This document shows positions 36,089 to 46,735 of a DNA stretch of 64,000 bases, piece after piece. Source of the stretch: Hymenobacter psychrotolerans DSM 18569 (lineage in GTDB: Bacteria; Bacteroidota; Bacteroidia; Cytophagales; Hymenobacteraceae); NCBI RefSeq assembly GCF_900142395.1, contig NZ_FRAS01000001.1:310001-374000 (forward strand). Reading direction: 5' to 3'. Under the pieces are notes generated by a model. It made no database searches. It saw only the letters and a program-made list of their open reading frames with translations, and was not told where the DNA came from. The first letter of the stretch is position 1. The number at the start of each line of letters is the position of its first letter. A program made the translations under genes and the position numbers.

Positions 36089-37228
36089 CTAGCTGCTTTC
36101 AAAGGCTTTCAGGTACGGCTCAAACAGGAAAATACGGTTGCGGCTCTGGCCCGTTATTTCCTGCAAGTAGCCGTGCGTCTGCATCTGCGCCACCAGCACG
36201 TTGGCCGATTTGTAGCTGATGGCACAAATGGTGGCGGCTTTTTCCACGGTAATGGCCGGGTCGGCAAACAGGGCGTTGAGCAGGCGCAGGGCGGAGCCGG
36301 CCCGCTTGCCGAAGGTGGCGTGAATATCCTGCTCCATGGTGGCTTTCAGCACCAGAATATTGGAGAGTGTGGCTACGGCCTGGGTGGCGGTTTGCTCGAT
36401 GCCCACCAAAAAATATTTCAGCCACTGCACCAGGTCGCCTTTCTGGCGCACCAGGGTTAGGTTGTCGTAGTACAGGTTTTTGTTTTTCTCGAAGTAGGCC
36501 GACAGGTAGAGCAAGGGCTGGTCGAGGATACCTTCGCTGACGAGATAGAGCGTGATGAGCAAGCGCCCGATGCGGCCGTTGCCATCCAGAAACGGGTGAA
36601 TGGTTTCGAACTGGTAGTGGGCCATACCGATGCGGATAAGGGCGGGCACATTCACGGCGTCGTTGTGCAGGAAGTTTTCCAGGTCGCCCATCAACTCCTG
36701 CACGTACTTGTCGTGGGGCGGAATGAAGGTGGCGTCGGCGAGACTGTGGCCGCCAATCCAGTTCTGGCTGCGGCGGTACTCGCCGGGCTGCTTATGCTCG
36801 CCGCGCCCGCTGCTGAGCAGTGTCAGGTGGGTTTGGCGCAGCAGCCGCGACGAGATGGGCAGAGTCTTGAGCTCCTCGATGGCCTCGTTCATGGCCCGGA
36901 TGTAGTTGTTGACTTCCTGCCAGTCGTCGCGGCGCTCGGGCTGCACTTCTTCTTTGGGCAGCACGGCCTCGTTGAGGTTGGTTTGAGTGCCTTCGATGCG
37001 GCTCGACACCACGGCTTCCTTCGTAACGTGGAGCTGGATGAACAGATCGATGTTGGGCACCAGCCGGGCGTAGGAGTTCAGCTCGCCCAGCTTCACGGCT
37101 GCGCGCTCCAGCAGGGGGTTGAGGGCGGCGGTGCGCCAGGTCCATTCCTGGTTGATGGCGGCCGGCACGAAGTAGTGGTAGGCCCGCCCCTTCTCCACAT
37201 GGCCGGCGCGAAAGTCTTCTATTTCCAT
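36089..37228 (-). CDS. Fic domain protein, class II
   Basis: Fic proteins usually transfer AMP to target proteins. ATG at 37226-37228 gives 379 residues beginning MEIEDFRAGH, the DUF4172-like start of bacterial Fic proteins; the longer frame is less likely. The active-site motif HPFLDGNGRIGR is at residues 211-222. The N-terminal inhibitory motif SSRIEG is at residues 75-80, which makes it class II, self-inhibited. A C-terminal winged-helix region follows (about residue 300 on). It lies 261 bp behind the hsdS stop on the same strand, with a set of operator-like repeats before it. A link to the restriction genes is position only. Confidence 0.9.
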   Translation of the reverse strand: MEIEDFRAGHVEKGRAYHYFVPAAINQEWTWRTAALNPLLERAAVKLGELNSYARLVPNIDLFIQLHVTKEAVVSSRIEGTQTNLNEAVLPKEEVQPERRDDWQEVNNYIRAMNEAIEELKTLPISSRLLRQTHLTLLSSGRGEHKQPGEYRRSQNWIGGHSLADATFIPPHDKYVQELMGDLENFLHNDAVNVPALIRIGMAHYQFETIHPFLDGNGRIGRLLITLYLVSEGILDQPLLYLSAYFEKNKNLYYDNLTLVRQKGDLVQWLKYFLVGIEQTATQAVATLSNILVLKATMEQDIHATFGKRAGSALRLLNALFADPAITVEKAATICAISYKSANVLVAQMQTHGYLQEITGQSRNRIFLFEPYLKAFESS

Positions 37229-37248
37229 ACGATTCAGCGTGTTAGAGG

Positions 37249-37300
37249 AAAGGTAAATATCTTTCACGCTATTTACCTTTTCAGGCCTGAAAGGTAAATA
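37249..37300. promoter_or_regulatory. triple repeat, probable operator for fic
   Basis: Three copies of an 11-base word lie 21-51 bp upstream of the fic start: AAAGGTAAATA (37249-37259), its reverse complement TATTTACCTTT (37270-37280), and AAAGGTAAATA again (37290-37300). Starts are 21 and 20 bp apart, about two DNA turns. The second and third form an almost perfect palindrome around TCAGGCCTGA. They are AT-rich in a G+C-rich setting, so they may overlap the promoter. Confidence 0.65.
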
Positions 37301-37334
37301 AAACAATTCTTGTGTTACTTTCCTGCCCGGCCGC

Positions 37335-37372
37335 GTACTGGTGGCAGGCGTGTAGCACCCTGCCACCAGTAC
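37335..37372 (-). terminator. hairpin between hsdS and fic
   Basis: Perfect 14-bp arms, GTACTGGTGGCAGG (37335-37348) and CCTGCCACCAGTAC (37359-37372), with a 10-base loop. It lies after hsdS and before fic on the minus strand. It has no T-run. It could end the hsd transcript, leaving fic to its own promoter. Confidence 0.5.
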
Positions 37373-37489
37373 ACGGGGGGCGGCCGTTTTTCGTGGCCAC
37401 GGCACGATGCCGTTTCTGCCTCCGCTACGCGGCTGACTCGGCGGGGCAGGTGGATGGCTACATACCTGCCGCCGCGCTGCGGCTGGGGC

Positions 37490-38953
37490 TTACTCAAACA
37501 GCAGGCCGTCGAAATCCATTTGCTGGCCTTCCTGAAAGACGGGCTTGCGGGGGCGGCCCCGGCGCGGGGCGGCGGGGGCCTCGGCCACTGCGGGGGCGGC
37601 CTCGGGGGGCGGAAGCGCCGGGGTGGCGGCCGGGCCGGCCAGGGCCTCGCGCAGGGCGGTTTGCAGGAGCTGCCCGGCCAGTTGGCGGCTTTCCCGGATG
37701 CGCTGCTCCAGGGCGTCGCAGTGCCCCAGCAGCTGCTCCAGCTTCGCCACGATGCGCTGCTGCTCGGCCAGGGGGGACAGGGGGATGTTTACTTCTCGAA
37801 TTGTACCCATTGATAAACTTGGTTGAGAAGTAGCTTTTGTGATTTTGAAGAATTCTGCCACACCAAAATTTGACAGCAGAAACCACATCAGGTATTTGAG
37901 CGACATATCCTTCAAGTATAATTCCGCCTTGGCTACGTTTGGCGCTAAATGCCAACGCTCTTTCTTGTCAAATACTGCTACTTCACCAATTCCTGCTCCG
38001 ATAAATGTGATTAGCAATGAAGGACCTTTTAAAGCAGACCTATCTAATAAGAGAGAAGTCTCTTTGCTGAGGTAAAGCAGGTTTTCCTCAAGCAGATTAT
38101 TTGGCTTAACATTTTGTGCCCTCACTACCGGTACATCTCCCTGCGTAGTCAGCTTGAAATGGTTCGTGTATTCAAAACCAGCTAGCTTAGTTACAAAGCA
38201 GAGTTCTCCCAGCTTACACCACACCCAGCTTTCTGGAATTTCAAACGGGCCTTGCACCGGCTCGGCTTCCTCGGTGAACAGCGGGGCGGCCTTGCGCTTG
38301 CCGGGTTTGGCTGCCGCTTCTTTCGTGGCGCGCAGCTGCCGCAGCAGCTCGGCGGCGGGTTGGTCGGTGGGGTTTTGGGGGAGCAGGCGGCCTTGCATGG
38401 CCTCGCGCAGCAGGGCCTGGCGGAGTTGGGTGAGGTAGGCTTGCTGCTGGTCCAGTTCCGCATCTACTGCGTTTTGCCGGGCCTGAAACGCAAAGAATCG
38501 GGCCGCTACTTCCCGCTGTTCCTCTAGGTTATCCGGAATAACCACTTCCAGCGGCAGTAAATGCTTTGGCTTGATTTCCGTTTTGATGCCACCGGGAATT
38601 TGCTCGCGGATGGCATCAAAAAACTCAGGGCTTTGCAGAAACAGCTTCAGAAAGGTGATGTCTATCTTCTGCGCGTCGTAAGTGTAGCTGGAGTAATGAA
38701 CCGTGGCTACCACATCTTCCTCACCCTCATATACCGTTACCGCGCCCTTTGCCACGTTGATTCCGGAAATCAGCAGGTCGCCCGGCTTAATGAGAATCAT
38801 ATCGGTATTAGATGACTTGGTGGAAAGATGCACCCTCCCCGAAAAGTCAATCTTATCTACCCGCTTTAAGTCCGCAATGGCAGGGTCACTGGGCTTGAAT
38901 TTGCCTTTGCGTACGTCCAGGAAGCTACCCAATCGAATTATTTTCCAGCTCAC
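37490..38953 (-). CDS. hsdS: type I restriction-modification specificity subunit
   Basis: HsdS recognises the DNA target. The 487-residue protein starts with GTG (38951-38953), overlapping the hsdM stop codon. It has the usual order: target-recognition domain 1 (about residues 1-150), a coiled-coil spacer (AVDAELDQQQAYLTQLRQAL), a linker, domain 2 (about 240-400), and a second coiled coil (LAEQQRIVAKLEQLLGHCDA). The tail is Ala/Pro-rich and ends with RRGRPRKPVFQEG, containing an AT-hook core RGRP. Both recognition domains are AT-richer than spacer and tail, as in shuffled hsdS genes. A second tail copy exists at 35991-36088. Confidence 0.95.
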   Translation of the reverse strand: MSWKIIRLGSFLDVRKGKFKPSDPAIADLKRVDKIDFSGRVHLSTKSSNTDMILIKPGDLLISGINVAKGAVTVYEGEEDVVATVHYSSYTYDAQKIDITFLKLFLQSPEFFDAIREQIPGGIKTEIKPKHLLPLEVVIPDNLEEQREVAARFFAFQARQNAVDAELDQQQAYLTQLRQALLREAMQGRLLPQNPTDQPAAELLRQLRATKEAAAKPGKRKAAPLFTEEAEPVQGPFEIPESWVWCKLGELCFVTKLAGFEYTNHFKLTTQGDVPVVRAQNVKPNNLLEENLLYLSKETSLLLDRSALKGPSLLITFIGAGIGEVAVFDKKERWHLAPNVAKAELYLKDMSLKYLMWFLLSNFGVAEFFKITKATSQPSLSMGTIREVNIPLSPLAEQQRIVAKLEQLLGHCDALEQRIRESRQLAGQLLQTALREALAGPAATPALPPPEAAPAVAEAPAAPRRGRPRKPVFQEGQQMDFDGLLFE

Positions 38954-40371
38954 AGTACCTCTCCTTTCAGCGCGTTCAACAATGCTTCGCTCTTGGCGAA
39001 GCTCTGGCCCAGCAGCTCAAGTAGCTCGGCGCTGGTGTATTCGTGGGTTTCCTCGGCCTGGTGGGGGTTCTTGATGTCGAGGTCGTAGTTCCGGTCGATG
39101 ATGGTCTGGATGGGGACGCGCCAAGCCACTTCGCTTTCTTCCCGCTTGTTCCACCAGTCCTCAATGGGCTGGAACTCCTCGCGGCGGATAGTTTTGGTTT
39201 TCGAGTACGACTTCTGGCCTTCGGGCAGGCGGTGCTGGTAGTACCAGATTTCCTGGGTGGGCTGGCCTTTGGTGAAGAACAGCAGGTTGGTGGCCACCGT
39301 GGCGTAGGGCTGAAACACGGAGTTGGGCAGCCGCACGATGGTATGCAGGTTGCAGGTTTCGAGCAACTGCTGGCGCACGCGCTGCTTCACGCCTTCGCCC
39401 GTGAGCGAGCCGTCGGGCAGCACCACGCCGGCCCGGCCGCCCTCCTTCAGCAGGTGCATGATGAGTACCAGAAACAGGTCGGCCGATTCCTTGGTGCGGA
39501 ACTGGGCCGGGAAGTTGGTTTCGTTGCCGTTGGCCACCACCCCGCCGAAGGGCGGGTTGGCCAGCACCACGTCCACGGCGTCGCGGCGGCCATAGTCGCG
39601 CAGGGGCCGGTCGAGCACGTCGCGGAAAGTGATGTTGGGCACCTCCACGTCGTGCAGAATCAGGTTGGTGGTAGCCAGCAGAAACGGCAGGGGCTTGTAT
39701 TCCCAGCCTTTCACCTTTTGCAGCTCCTGCTGGTCGGCCACGGTGCGGGTCTGGCTTTTGAGGGTTTCGACGGCCGCCGTAAGGAAGCCGCCGGTGCCGC
39801 AGGCGGGGTCCAGAATGGTTTCGCCGAGTTGGGGGGCCAGCGTGTCGCAGATAAACTGCGTGACAGCGCGGGGCGTGTAGAACTCGCCGCTTTTGCCGGC
39901 GCTCTGCAGGCCCTTGAGGATGCTCTCGTAGATGTCGCCGAAGGCGTGGCGGTCTTTGGCGCGGTTGAAGTCGATTTCGTTGAGCTTGTTGAGCACTTTG
40001 CGCAGGTTGGTGCCGCTCTTCATGTAGTTGTTGTTGCCCTCGAACACCTCGCGCACGATGAGGGCGCGGCGGTTCTCGCCGCTGATATCGAGGGCGCGCA
40101 GGGCCGGAAACAGGTCGCGGTCCACGAAGGCCAGCAGCTCGTCGCCGGTGATGCCTTCGTCGTTGCCGGCCCAGGCGTCCCAGCGGTAGGCCTCCGGGAT
40201 GGGCGAGCGGTAGGCGTCGTCCATGACTTCGAGCTCCTTGTCTTTGTCGGAGAAGATTTTGAAAAACAGCATCCAGGCGAACTGCTCAATGCGTTGCGCA
40301 TCGCCGTTGAGGCCGGTATCAGTCCACATGATTTTCTCAATGGACTTGTAGAGGGACGAGAGGTTGGACAT
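38950..40371 (-). CDS. hsdM: type I restriction-modification methyltransferase subunit
   Basis: ATG at 40369-40371 gives MSNLSSLYKSIEKIMW and 473 residues; the longer frame is spurious. S-adenosylmethionine-binding motif DPACGTGGFL is at residues 188-197, and the N6-adenine catalytic motif NPPFGG is near 272. The N-terminal helical domain is complete. It methylates adenine in the target set by HsdS and protects host DNA. It overlaps hsdS by 4 bp, so the two are translationally coupled. Confidence 0.96.
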   Translation of the reverse strand: MSNLSSLYKSIEKIMWTDTGLNGDAQRIEQFAWMLFFKIFSDKDKELEVMDDAYRSPIPEAYRWDAWAGNDEGITGDELLAFVDRDLFPALRALDISGENRRALIVREVFEGNNNYMKSGTNLRKVLNKLNEIDFNRAKDRHAFGDIYESILKGLQSAGKSGEFYTPRAVTQFICDTLAPQLGETILDPACGTGGFLTAAVETLKSQTRTVADQQELQKVKGWEYKPLPFLLATTNLILHDVEVPNITFRDVLDRPLRDYGRRDAVDVVLANPPFGGVVANGNETNFPAQFRTKESADLFLVLIMHLLKEGGRAGVVLPDGSLTGEGVKQRVRQQLLETCNLHTIVRLPNSVFQPYATVATNLLFFTKGQPTQEIWYYQHRLPEGQKSYSKTKTIRREEFQPIEDWWNKREESEVAWRVPIQTIIDRNYDLDIKNPHQAEETHEYTSAELLELLGQSFAKSEALLNALKGEVL

Positions 40372-40397
40372 TCTGAAAAAAGAAAAGCAGAAAACGT

Positions 40398-40501
40398 CTG
40401 TCATCCTGAGCGGAGCGAAGGACCTTATCACGGCTGAATAATCATCAGAACAACGACTTGTACTGACGTGATAAGGTCCTTCGCGCTGCTCAGGATGACA
40501 G
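40398..40501. repeat. dispersed inverted-repeat element between hsdR and hsdM
   Basis: The 34-base arms (40398-40431 and 40468-40501) match at 32 positions around a 36-base spacer. The ends are CTGTCATCCTGAGC and its complement. A second, decayed copy is at 7090-7196. The element fills most of the 144-bp gap between the hsdR stop and the hsdM start. It would form a strong stem in the operon transcript, and could act as a terminator or attenuator. Confidence 0.75.
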
Positions 40502-40515
40502 GATAAACAAAGGCC

Positions 40516-42960
40516 CTACGCCTGCCTATACAGCTCGCGCTCCAGCTCGTGCACGGCTTGCAGGTACTGGGGCTTGCCGCCGAACTCGCGGAAGATTTCC
40601 AGCGGGGAGCCGAGCTGGGTGAAGGGGGTGGCGGTGAGCAGCTTCACGTTGGCGAGGTCGTCGAGGCCCTGGTCGGCGTATTTGTCGGTGAGGGCTTCGA
40701 GCACGCGGCGGGCCTGGGGGCCGTAGCGGGTGAAGTAGTCGCGCTTGCGTACGTTGCGGGCGCGCTCCTGGCGGGTGAGGGGTGGCTGGTCGAAGGCGAC
40801 GTGGCAGAGCAGGTCAAACAAGTCCACGTCGGGCCCGACGGCGGCGCGCAGCGGGGCTACGGGCACGCCCTGCTCCTCCAGCTCCTGCAGAATGGCGGCC
40901 TTGCGGTCGGAGCCGTGCCAGGTGCTGAGGAAGTCGTCGAGGGTGGCAAAGTGCTCCTGCACCTTCTGGCGGGCGTAGTCGGTGAGCTTGACGGTGACGG
41001 GCTTGCCGTGCTCATCAAACACCACTTCGCGCTCCAGCAGCACGGTCACGTCCACGCCGTTGACGTAGATTTTGCGCCGCTTGAGGCCGGGGCCGCCCGG
41101 GTCGGTGTCGTCGGGGTCCTCGTCGTCGGGGTCGGTGGGGTAGCGAATCTTCGGCTCCTCGGCTACGGGCGGCTCCGGCTCCGGAAACTCCACCACCTCG
41201 CCCGACACTTCGTCGATGATGTCGGCGGTGTCGTCGGCGGCTTCCTCTTTTTCCAGGTTGCTGAGGTCCTGGCCTTCGGGCACTTCCTTCACCCGCTCCG
41301 GCTCGCCGTCGAAGGCAGGGTCGGCGAAGAGGTTGGTGGCCTGGCGGAAGTCGAGGATGGTAAAGAACAGCTTGCCGTAGTCTTCGTTGATGCGCGTGCC
41401 CCGCCCGATAATCTGCTTGAACTTGGTCATGGAGCTGATGTTGGAGTCCAGCACAATCACCTGGCAGGTCTGGGCGTCGACGCCGGTGGTCATCAGCTCG
41501 GAGGTGGTGGCAATAACGGGGTACTTCGAGGCGGGGTCGGTGAAGTTTTCCAGCTGCTGCTTGCCCAGCTCGTTGTCGCCGGTGATGCGCATGACGTAGC
41601 GGTGGTCTTCGCGCACGAGGTCGGGGTTCTGGTTGGCCAGGGCGCTGCGCATGCGCTCAGCATGGTCGATGTCCACGCAGAACACGATGGTTTTGGCCAT
41701 GCGGTTGTGGCCGCGCAGAAACTCCGTGATTTTGCGGGCCACCAGTTCGGTGCGCTCGGCCACCACCAGCTTGCGGTCGAAGTCCTTGAGGTTGTACACC
41801 CGGTCTTCCACCAGCTCGCCGCGGGTGTCGGTCTTGCCGTCATCGGGCCGCCAGCCGTCTAGGTCGATGTTGGTGGCGATGCGCACCACCCGGTAAGGCG
41901 CCAGAAAGCCGTCGTTGATGCCCTGCCTGAGCGAGTAGGTGTAGAGGGCGTTGCCGAAGTACTCGACGTTTTTGCTGTCCTCGGTTTCGCGCGGGGTGGC
42001 CGTGAGGCCAATCTGGGTGGCGCCGCTGAAATAGGTGAGAATGTCGCGCCAGCTGCTGTCTTCACTGGCGCTGCCGCGGTGGCACTCGTCCACCACAATC
42101 AAATCAAAGAAGCCCGGCGAAAACTGCTTGTAGATGTTGCGCTCCTCTTCGGAGCCGGTCAGCCCCTGGTACAGGGCCAGGTAGATTTCATAGGACTTCT
42201 CGACCTGATGCTTTTCAATGACGTGCATCTTGTCGCGGAAGTGCTTGAAGTCGCCTTTTTTGGTCTGGTCGAGCAGGGCGTTGCGGTCGGCCAGAAACAG
42301 GATGCGCTTTTTAGCCCCGGATTTCCAGAGCCGGTGTACAATCTGAAAGGCGGTGTAGGTTTTGCCGGTGCCAGTGGCCATCACCAGCAGCACGCGGTTC
42401 TGGCCCCGGGCAATAGCCTCCACGGTGCGGTTGATGGCAATCTGCTGGTAGTAGCGCGGGCGCCGGCCGCTGCCGTCGAGGTAGTAGTCCTGCTCGGCCA
42501 GGCGGGCAGCCACCGGAGAGGTGAGGCCCTTGGCCTGCTTGTAGCGGGCCCACAGCGCGGCCGGGCTCGGGAAGTCGGCCAGGGCCAGCTCGGTTTCCAC
42601 GGTGCCAGCGGTGGCGGTGCGGTCATGGAATAGAAACCCGTCGCCGTTGGAGCTGAACACGAAGGGAATGTCGAGGATGTGGGCGTAGTCGAGGGCCTGC
42701 ATCATGCCCGCCCCCACCGCGTGCTGGTTGTCCTTGGCCTCGATGATGGCAATGGGAATGTTGGGCTTGTAGTAAAGGATGTAGTCGGCGCGCTTTTGTT
42801 TGCCCCGGGCCGTGAGCTTGCCCTTCACGTAGATTTTGCCGTCGGTAAAGGAAACTTCCTCCAGATACTGGCTGAATCGGTTCCAGCCGGCAGTTTCAAT
42901 GGCGGGGGTGATATACTTAGTACAGATGTCGCGCTCGGAGAGGTTCTTTTTGGATAGCAT
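40516..42960 (-). CDS. hsdR: type I restriction endonuclease subunit
   Basis: HsdR cuts and translocates DNA when HsdS meets unmodified sites. The 814-residue protein has a PD-(D/E)xK nuclease region with Asp59 and EAK (Glu74, Lys76), then a helicase core with Walker A ATGTGKT (residues 195-201) and DECH (291-294). Later helicase motifs such as TSELMTTGVDAQTCQVIVLD and QIIGRGTRI are intact. An acidic linker rich in Pro/Asp/Glu (about residues 575-640) precedes an EcoEI-type C-terminal domain. The gene is intact and is the first of the hsd operon. Nothing suggests loss of function. Confidence 0.95.
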   Translation of the reverse strand: MLSKKNLSERDICTKYITPAIETAGWNRFSQYLEEVSFTDGKIYVKGKLTARGKQKRADYILYYKPNIPIAIIEAKDNQHAVGAGMMQALDYAHILDIPFVFSSNGDGFLFHDRTATAGTVETELALADFPSPAALWARYKQAKGLTSPVAARLAEQDYYLDGSGRRPRYYQQIAINRTVEAIARGQNRVLLVMATGTGKTYTAFQIVHRLWKSGAKKRILFLADRNALLDQTKKGDFKHFRDKMHVIEKHQVEKSYEIYLALYQGLTGSEEERNIYKQFSPGFFDLIVVDECHRGSASEDSSWRDILTYFSGATQIGLTATPRETEDSKNVEYFGNALYTYSLRQGINDGFLAPYRVVRIATNIDLDGWRPDDGKTDTRGELVEDRVYNLKDFDRKLVVAERTELVARKITEFLRGHNRMAKTIVFCVDIDHAERMRSALANQNPDLVREDHRYVMRITGDNELGKQQLENFTDPASKYPVIATTSELMTTGVDAQTCQVIVLDSNISSMTKFKQIIGRGTRINEDYGKLFFTILDFRQATNLFADPAFDGEPERVKEVPEGQDLSNLEKEEAADDTADIIDEVSGEVVEFPEPEPPVAEEPKIRYPTDPDDEDPDDTDPGGPGLKRRKIYVNGVDVTVLLEREVVFDEHGKPVTVKLTDYARQKVQEHFATLDDFLSTWHGSDRKAAILQELEEQGVPVAPLRAAVGPDVDLFDLLCHVAFDQPPLTRQERARNVRKRDYFTRYGPQARRVLEALTDKYADQGLDDLANVKLLTATPFTQLGSPLEIFREFGGKPQYLQAVHELERELYRQA

Positions 42961-43030
42961 AGCGGATGGATAGCCGGATCGGGTTTCGAATTTACGCTCC
43001 CCACCGGGTTATCCAAGCAGCTTGCAAAGC

Positions 43031-43068
43031 AAAAAGCGCCGCCGGAACTGCTTCCGGCGGCGCTTTTT
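43031..43068. terminator. strong terminator after ettA
   Basis: The 17-base arms pair perfectly (43031-43047 and 43052-43068), with a 4-base loop. The left arm starts AAAAAGCGCC. The run of A on the left becomes the T-run for the minus-strand ettA. Confidence 0.88.
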
Positions 43069-43086
43069 TAGTTGTCTAGCTATTCC

Positions 43087-44754
<1,668 letters not shown>

Positions 44755-45068
44755 GCGCAGAGAATTGGAATGGTAGCGGTGATACCACAGGCCAGCCTGC
44801 TGGCCAAATGGTGGGAAAGCATTATTATCAGGCAGTTTTCAGCAGGCGCACACGCCGGGCTAACCTTGGGAGGCGGCCTTGCGTTCGGACAAAAATCCGC
44901 TGGCAGCGGCCCTGCCTCACCAAAGGTAGGCAGCCCCGCGGGAGTTTGCTACCGCAGCCGAATGCCGCGAATGTTGCAACAAGCTGTAAACTTGCACATC
45001 TTTCCGCCCCGAGTATTGCCCGCGCGCAGTTTCCCCACTCCACCTATTCGCTTCCGCGTTATCACATT
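44755..45068. other. divergent intergenic region
   Basis: The 314-bp gap separates ettA from the DUF349 gene. TAAACTTG at about 44990 is one base from the TAnnTTTG box but without a -33 match. The open frame entering from 44808 has no coding character before 45069. No hairpin or RNA gene was seen. Confidence 0.5.
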
Positions 45069-46367
45069 ATGGAACAACAAGACCACCTGCTGGCCGAAGC
45101 CCGCCATTATGGCTACATTGAGGGCGACCAGGTGTGGCTGCGGCCGTTCATGGACCTGCCCGCCCGCCAGGTTGGCCAGGTAAAAGACTCAGCCGATGCG
45201 TCGTTGCTATACTTCGCGAACCGCTTCGAAACCTTCCGCGGCAAAGTAGACGAGCTGCTGCACAAGATTGAAACCGCCGAAAACAAGGGCTCTTTCCTGA
45301 TGAAAGCCCTGCACCTGAAGGAGCAGATTGCTTCCTACGATGGCCTCGGCGACTTTACGGCCATTCATCGGCGCCTGACGGAGGCCGAAGAGGCCATTAA
45401 GGTGACCGTGGCGCGCAACCGCGAAAAGAACCTAGCCACCAAAATCAGCCTGATTCAGCAGGCCGAGGAGCTGCAGAACACGCTGGACTGGACCACGGCC
45501 GGCGAGCAGATTCATGAGCTGCGCCAGGCCTGGATCAAGACGGGTCCCGTAGACAAGCAGCATACCGAAGAGCTGGAAACCCGCTTCCGGGTGGCCGTAG
45601 ACGAGTTTTTCCAGCGGCGCAAGGCCTTCCAGAACGAGAAGAAGTCGATGCTGAACCGGGCCGCCGACCAGTATAAGGAGCTGATCCGCAAGTCGGAGGC
45701 GCTGCAAAACTCCGACGACTTCGAGAACACCACCGGCAAGCTCAAGGAGCTGCAGCAGGCCTGGAAGGAAGTGGGCGGCTCGCTGCCCCGCAAACAGGCC
45801 AACGAGCTCTGGACGCAGTTCCGGGCGGCACACAACCTGTTTTTCGAGCGCCTCAAGCAGCACATCGACAGCAAGCGCACGGATGCCAAAGACTACTTCA
45901 TGGACGACAACCTGACCCGGAAGCGGGCCCTGGTAGCCGAGGCCGTGGAGCTGCTGGGCAAACCCATGCACGAAGCCGTAGCGCGGGCCAAAGAGCTGCA
46001 GGCCGCCTGGAAAAAGGTAGGCCCCGTGCGCGGCGAAGAGTCGGACCGGGTGTGGGAGCAGTTTATTCTGGCCTGCGACAAAGTGTTTGAGATGAGCGCA
46101 CTGGAGCACTACATCCGCAAGCGCCCCGAAAACGCCGGTGCCTCGCCCGAGGAGCAGGTGAACATGCGGGTGCAGGCCCTGCGCGACTTCATCAAATACG
46201 ACAAGCAGGAGCAGGAAACGCTGGAGGAAAACCTGGGCAAGCTGAACGCCGCCCCGGCCAATGATGCGTTCCGGCAAATGCTGCAGGGAAAAATCCGCGC
46301 GTTTGAGCGGAAAATCCGAACCAAAAACGAGCTGATTACGCTATTGCGGCAGCGGCTGGTTGCGTAG
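45069..46367 (+). CDS. DUF349 domain protein
   Basis: ATG 45069 gives 432 residues beginning MEQQDHLLAEARHYGYIEGD. The chain is highly helical with several DUF349 repeats of about 70 residues, seen as repeated LQ..W...G.... blocks such as LRQAWIKTGPVDK, LQQAWKEVGGSLP and LQAAWKKVGPVRG. There is no signal peptide or membrane segment. DUF349 proteins are cytoplasmic and of unknown role. The longer frame upstream is non-coding. It is a single gene. Confidence 0.9.
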   Translation: MEQQDHLLAEARHYGYIEGDQVWLRPFMDLPARQVGQVKDSADASLLYFANRFETFRGKVDELLHKIETAENKGSFLMKALHLKEQIASYDGLGDFTAIHRRLTEAEEAIKVTVARNREKNLATKISLIQQAEELQNTLDWTTAGEQIHELRQAWIKTGPVDKQHTEELETRFRVAVDEFFQRRKAFQNEKKSMLNRAADQYKELIRKSEALQNSDDFENTTGKLKELQQAWKEVGGSLPRKQANELWTQFRAAHNLFFERLKQHIDSKRTDAKDYFMDDNLTRKRALVAEAVELLGKPMHEAVARAKELQAAWKKVGPVRGEESDRVWEQFILACDKVFEMSALEHYIRKRPENAGASPEEQVNMRVQALRDFIKYDKQEQETLEENLGKLNAAPANDAFRQMLQGKIRAFERKIRTKNELITLLRQRLVA

Positions 46368-46509
46368 GGCAACCTTAGCGTTTATCTTACGTTGCCTGCC
46401 ACATACCTGGCACCTCAGCGAGCCACGTTGTCAGCCTGATCCGGACCGGCCGGATTTTTGATAGCCGGACTTTTCATTCGACCACCTTTTTTAAGTAGCC
46501 CTCACCACT

Positions 46510-46731
46510 ATGTACTGGACGCTGGAACTCGCTTCGTATCTGGAAGATGCTCCCTGGCCTGCCACCAAGGATGAACTGATTGACTATTCCATCCGCTCCG
46601 GCGCTCCGATGGAAGTAGTGGAAAACCTGCAGGCCCTGGAAGACGACGGCCAGCCTTACGAAAACATCGAGGAAGTTTGGCCGGACTATCCGACCAAAGA
46701 GGACTTCATGTTCAACGAAGACGAATACTAG
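46510..46731 (+). CDS. DUF2795 domain protein
   Basis: The 73-residue acidic protein matches DUF2795: helix LASYLEDAPWPATKDELIDYS, then a turn and a second helix AVENLQALEDDG-like (EVVENLQALEDD), and WPDYPTKEDF at the end. It is cytoplasmic and its role is not known. It is 142 bp behind the DUF349 gene and 79 bp before an ABC ATPase gene, with an inverted repeat between. Confidence 0.9.
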   Translation: MYWTLELASYLEDAPWPATKDELIDYSIRSGAPMEVVENLQALEDDGQPYENIEEVWPDYPTKEDFMFNEDEY

Positions 46732-46735
46732 CAGT

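Noticed and set aside
35991..38953. Active inversion switching of hsdS
   Set aside because: The relic and hsdS are in the same orientation, no recombinase gene is nearby and no inverted partial copy of a recognition domain was seen. Only a tail copy exists.
36089..42960. The hsd-fic region as a prophage or integrative element
   Set aside because: No integrase, phage structural genes, tRNA target or direct repeats at its ends were found. The genes have mostly host-like composition except the hsdS recognition domains.
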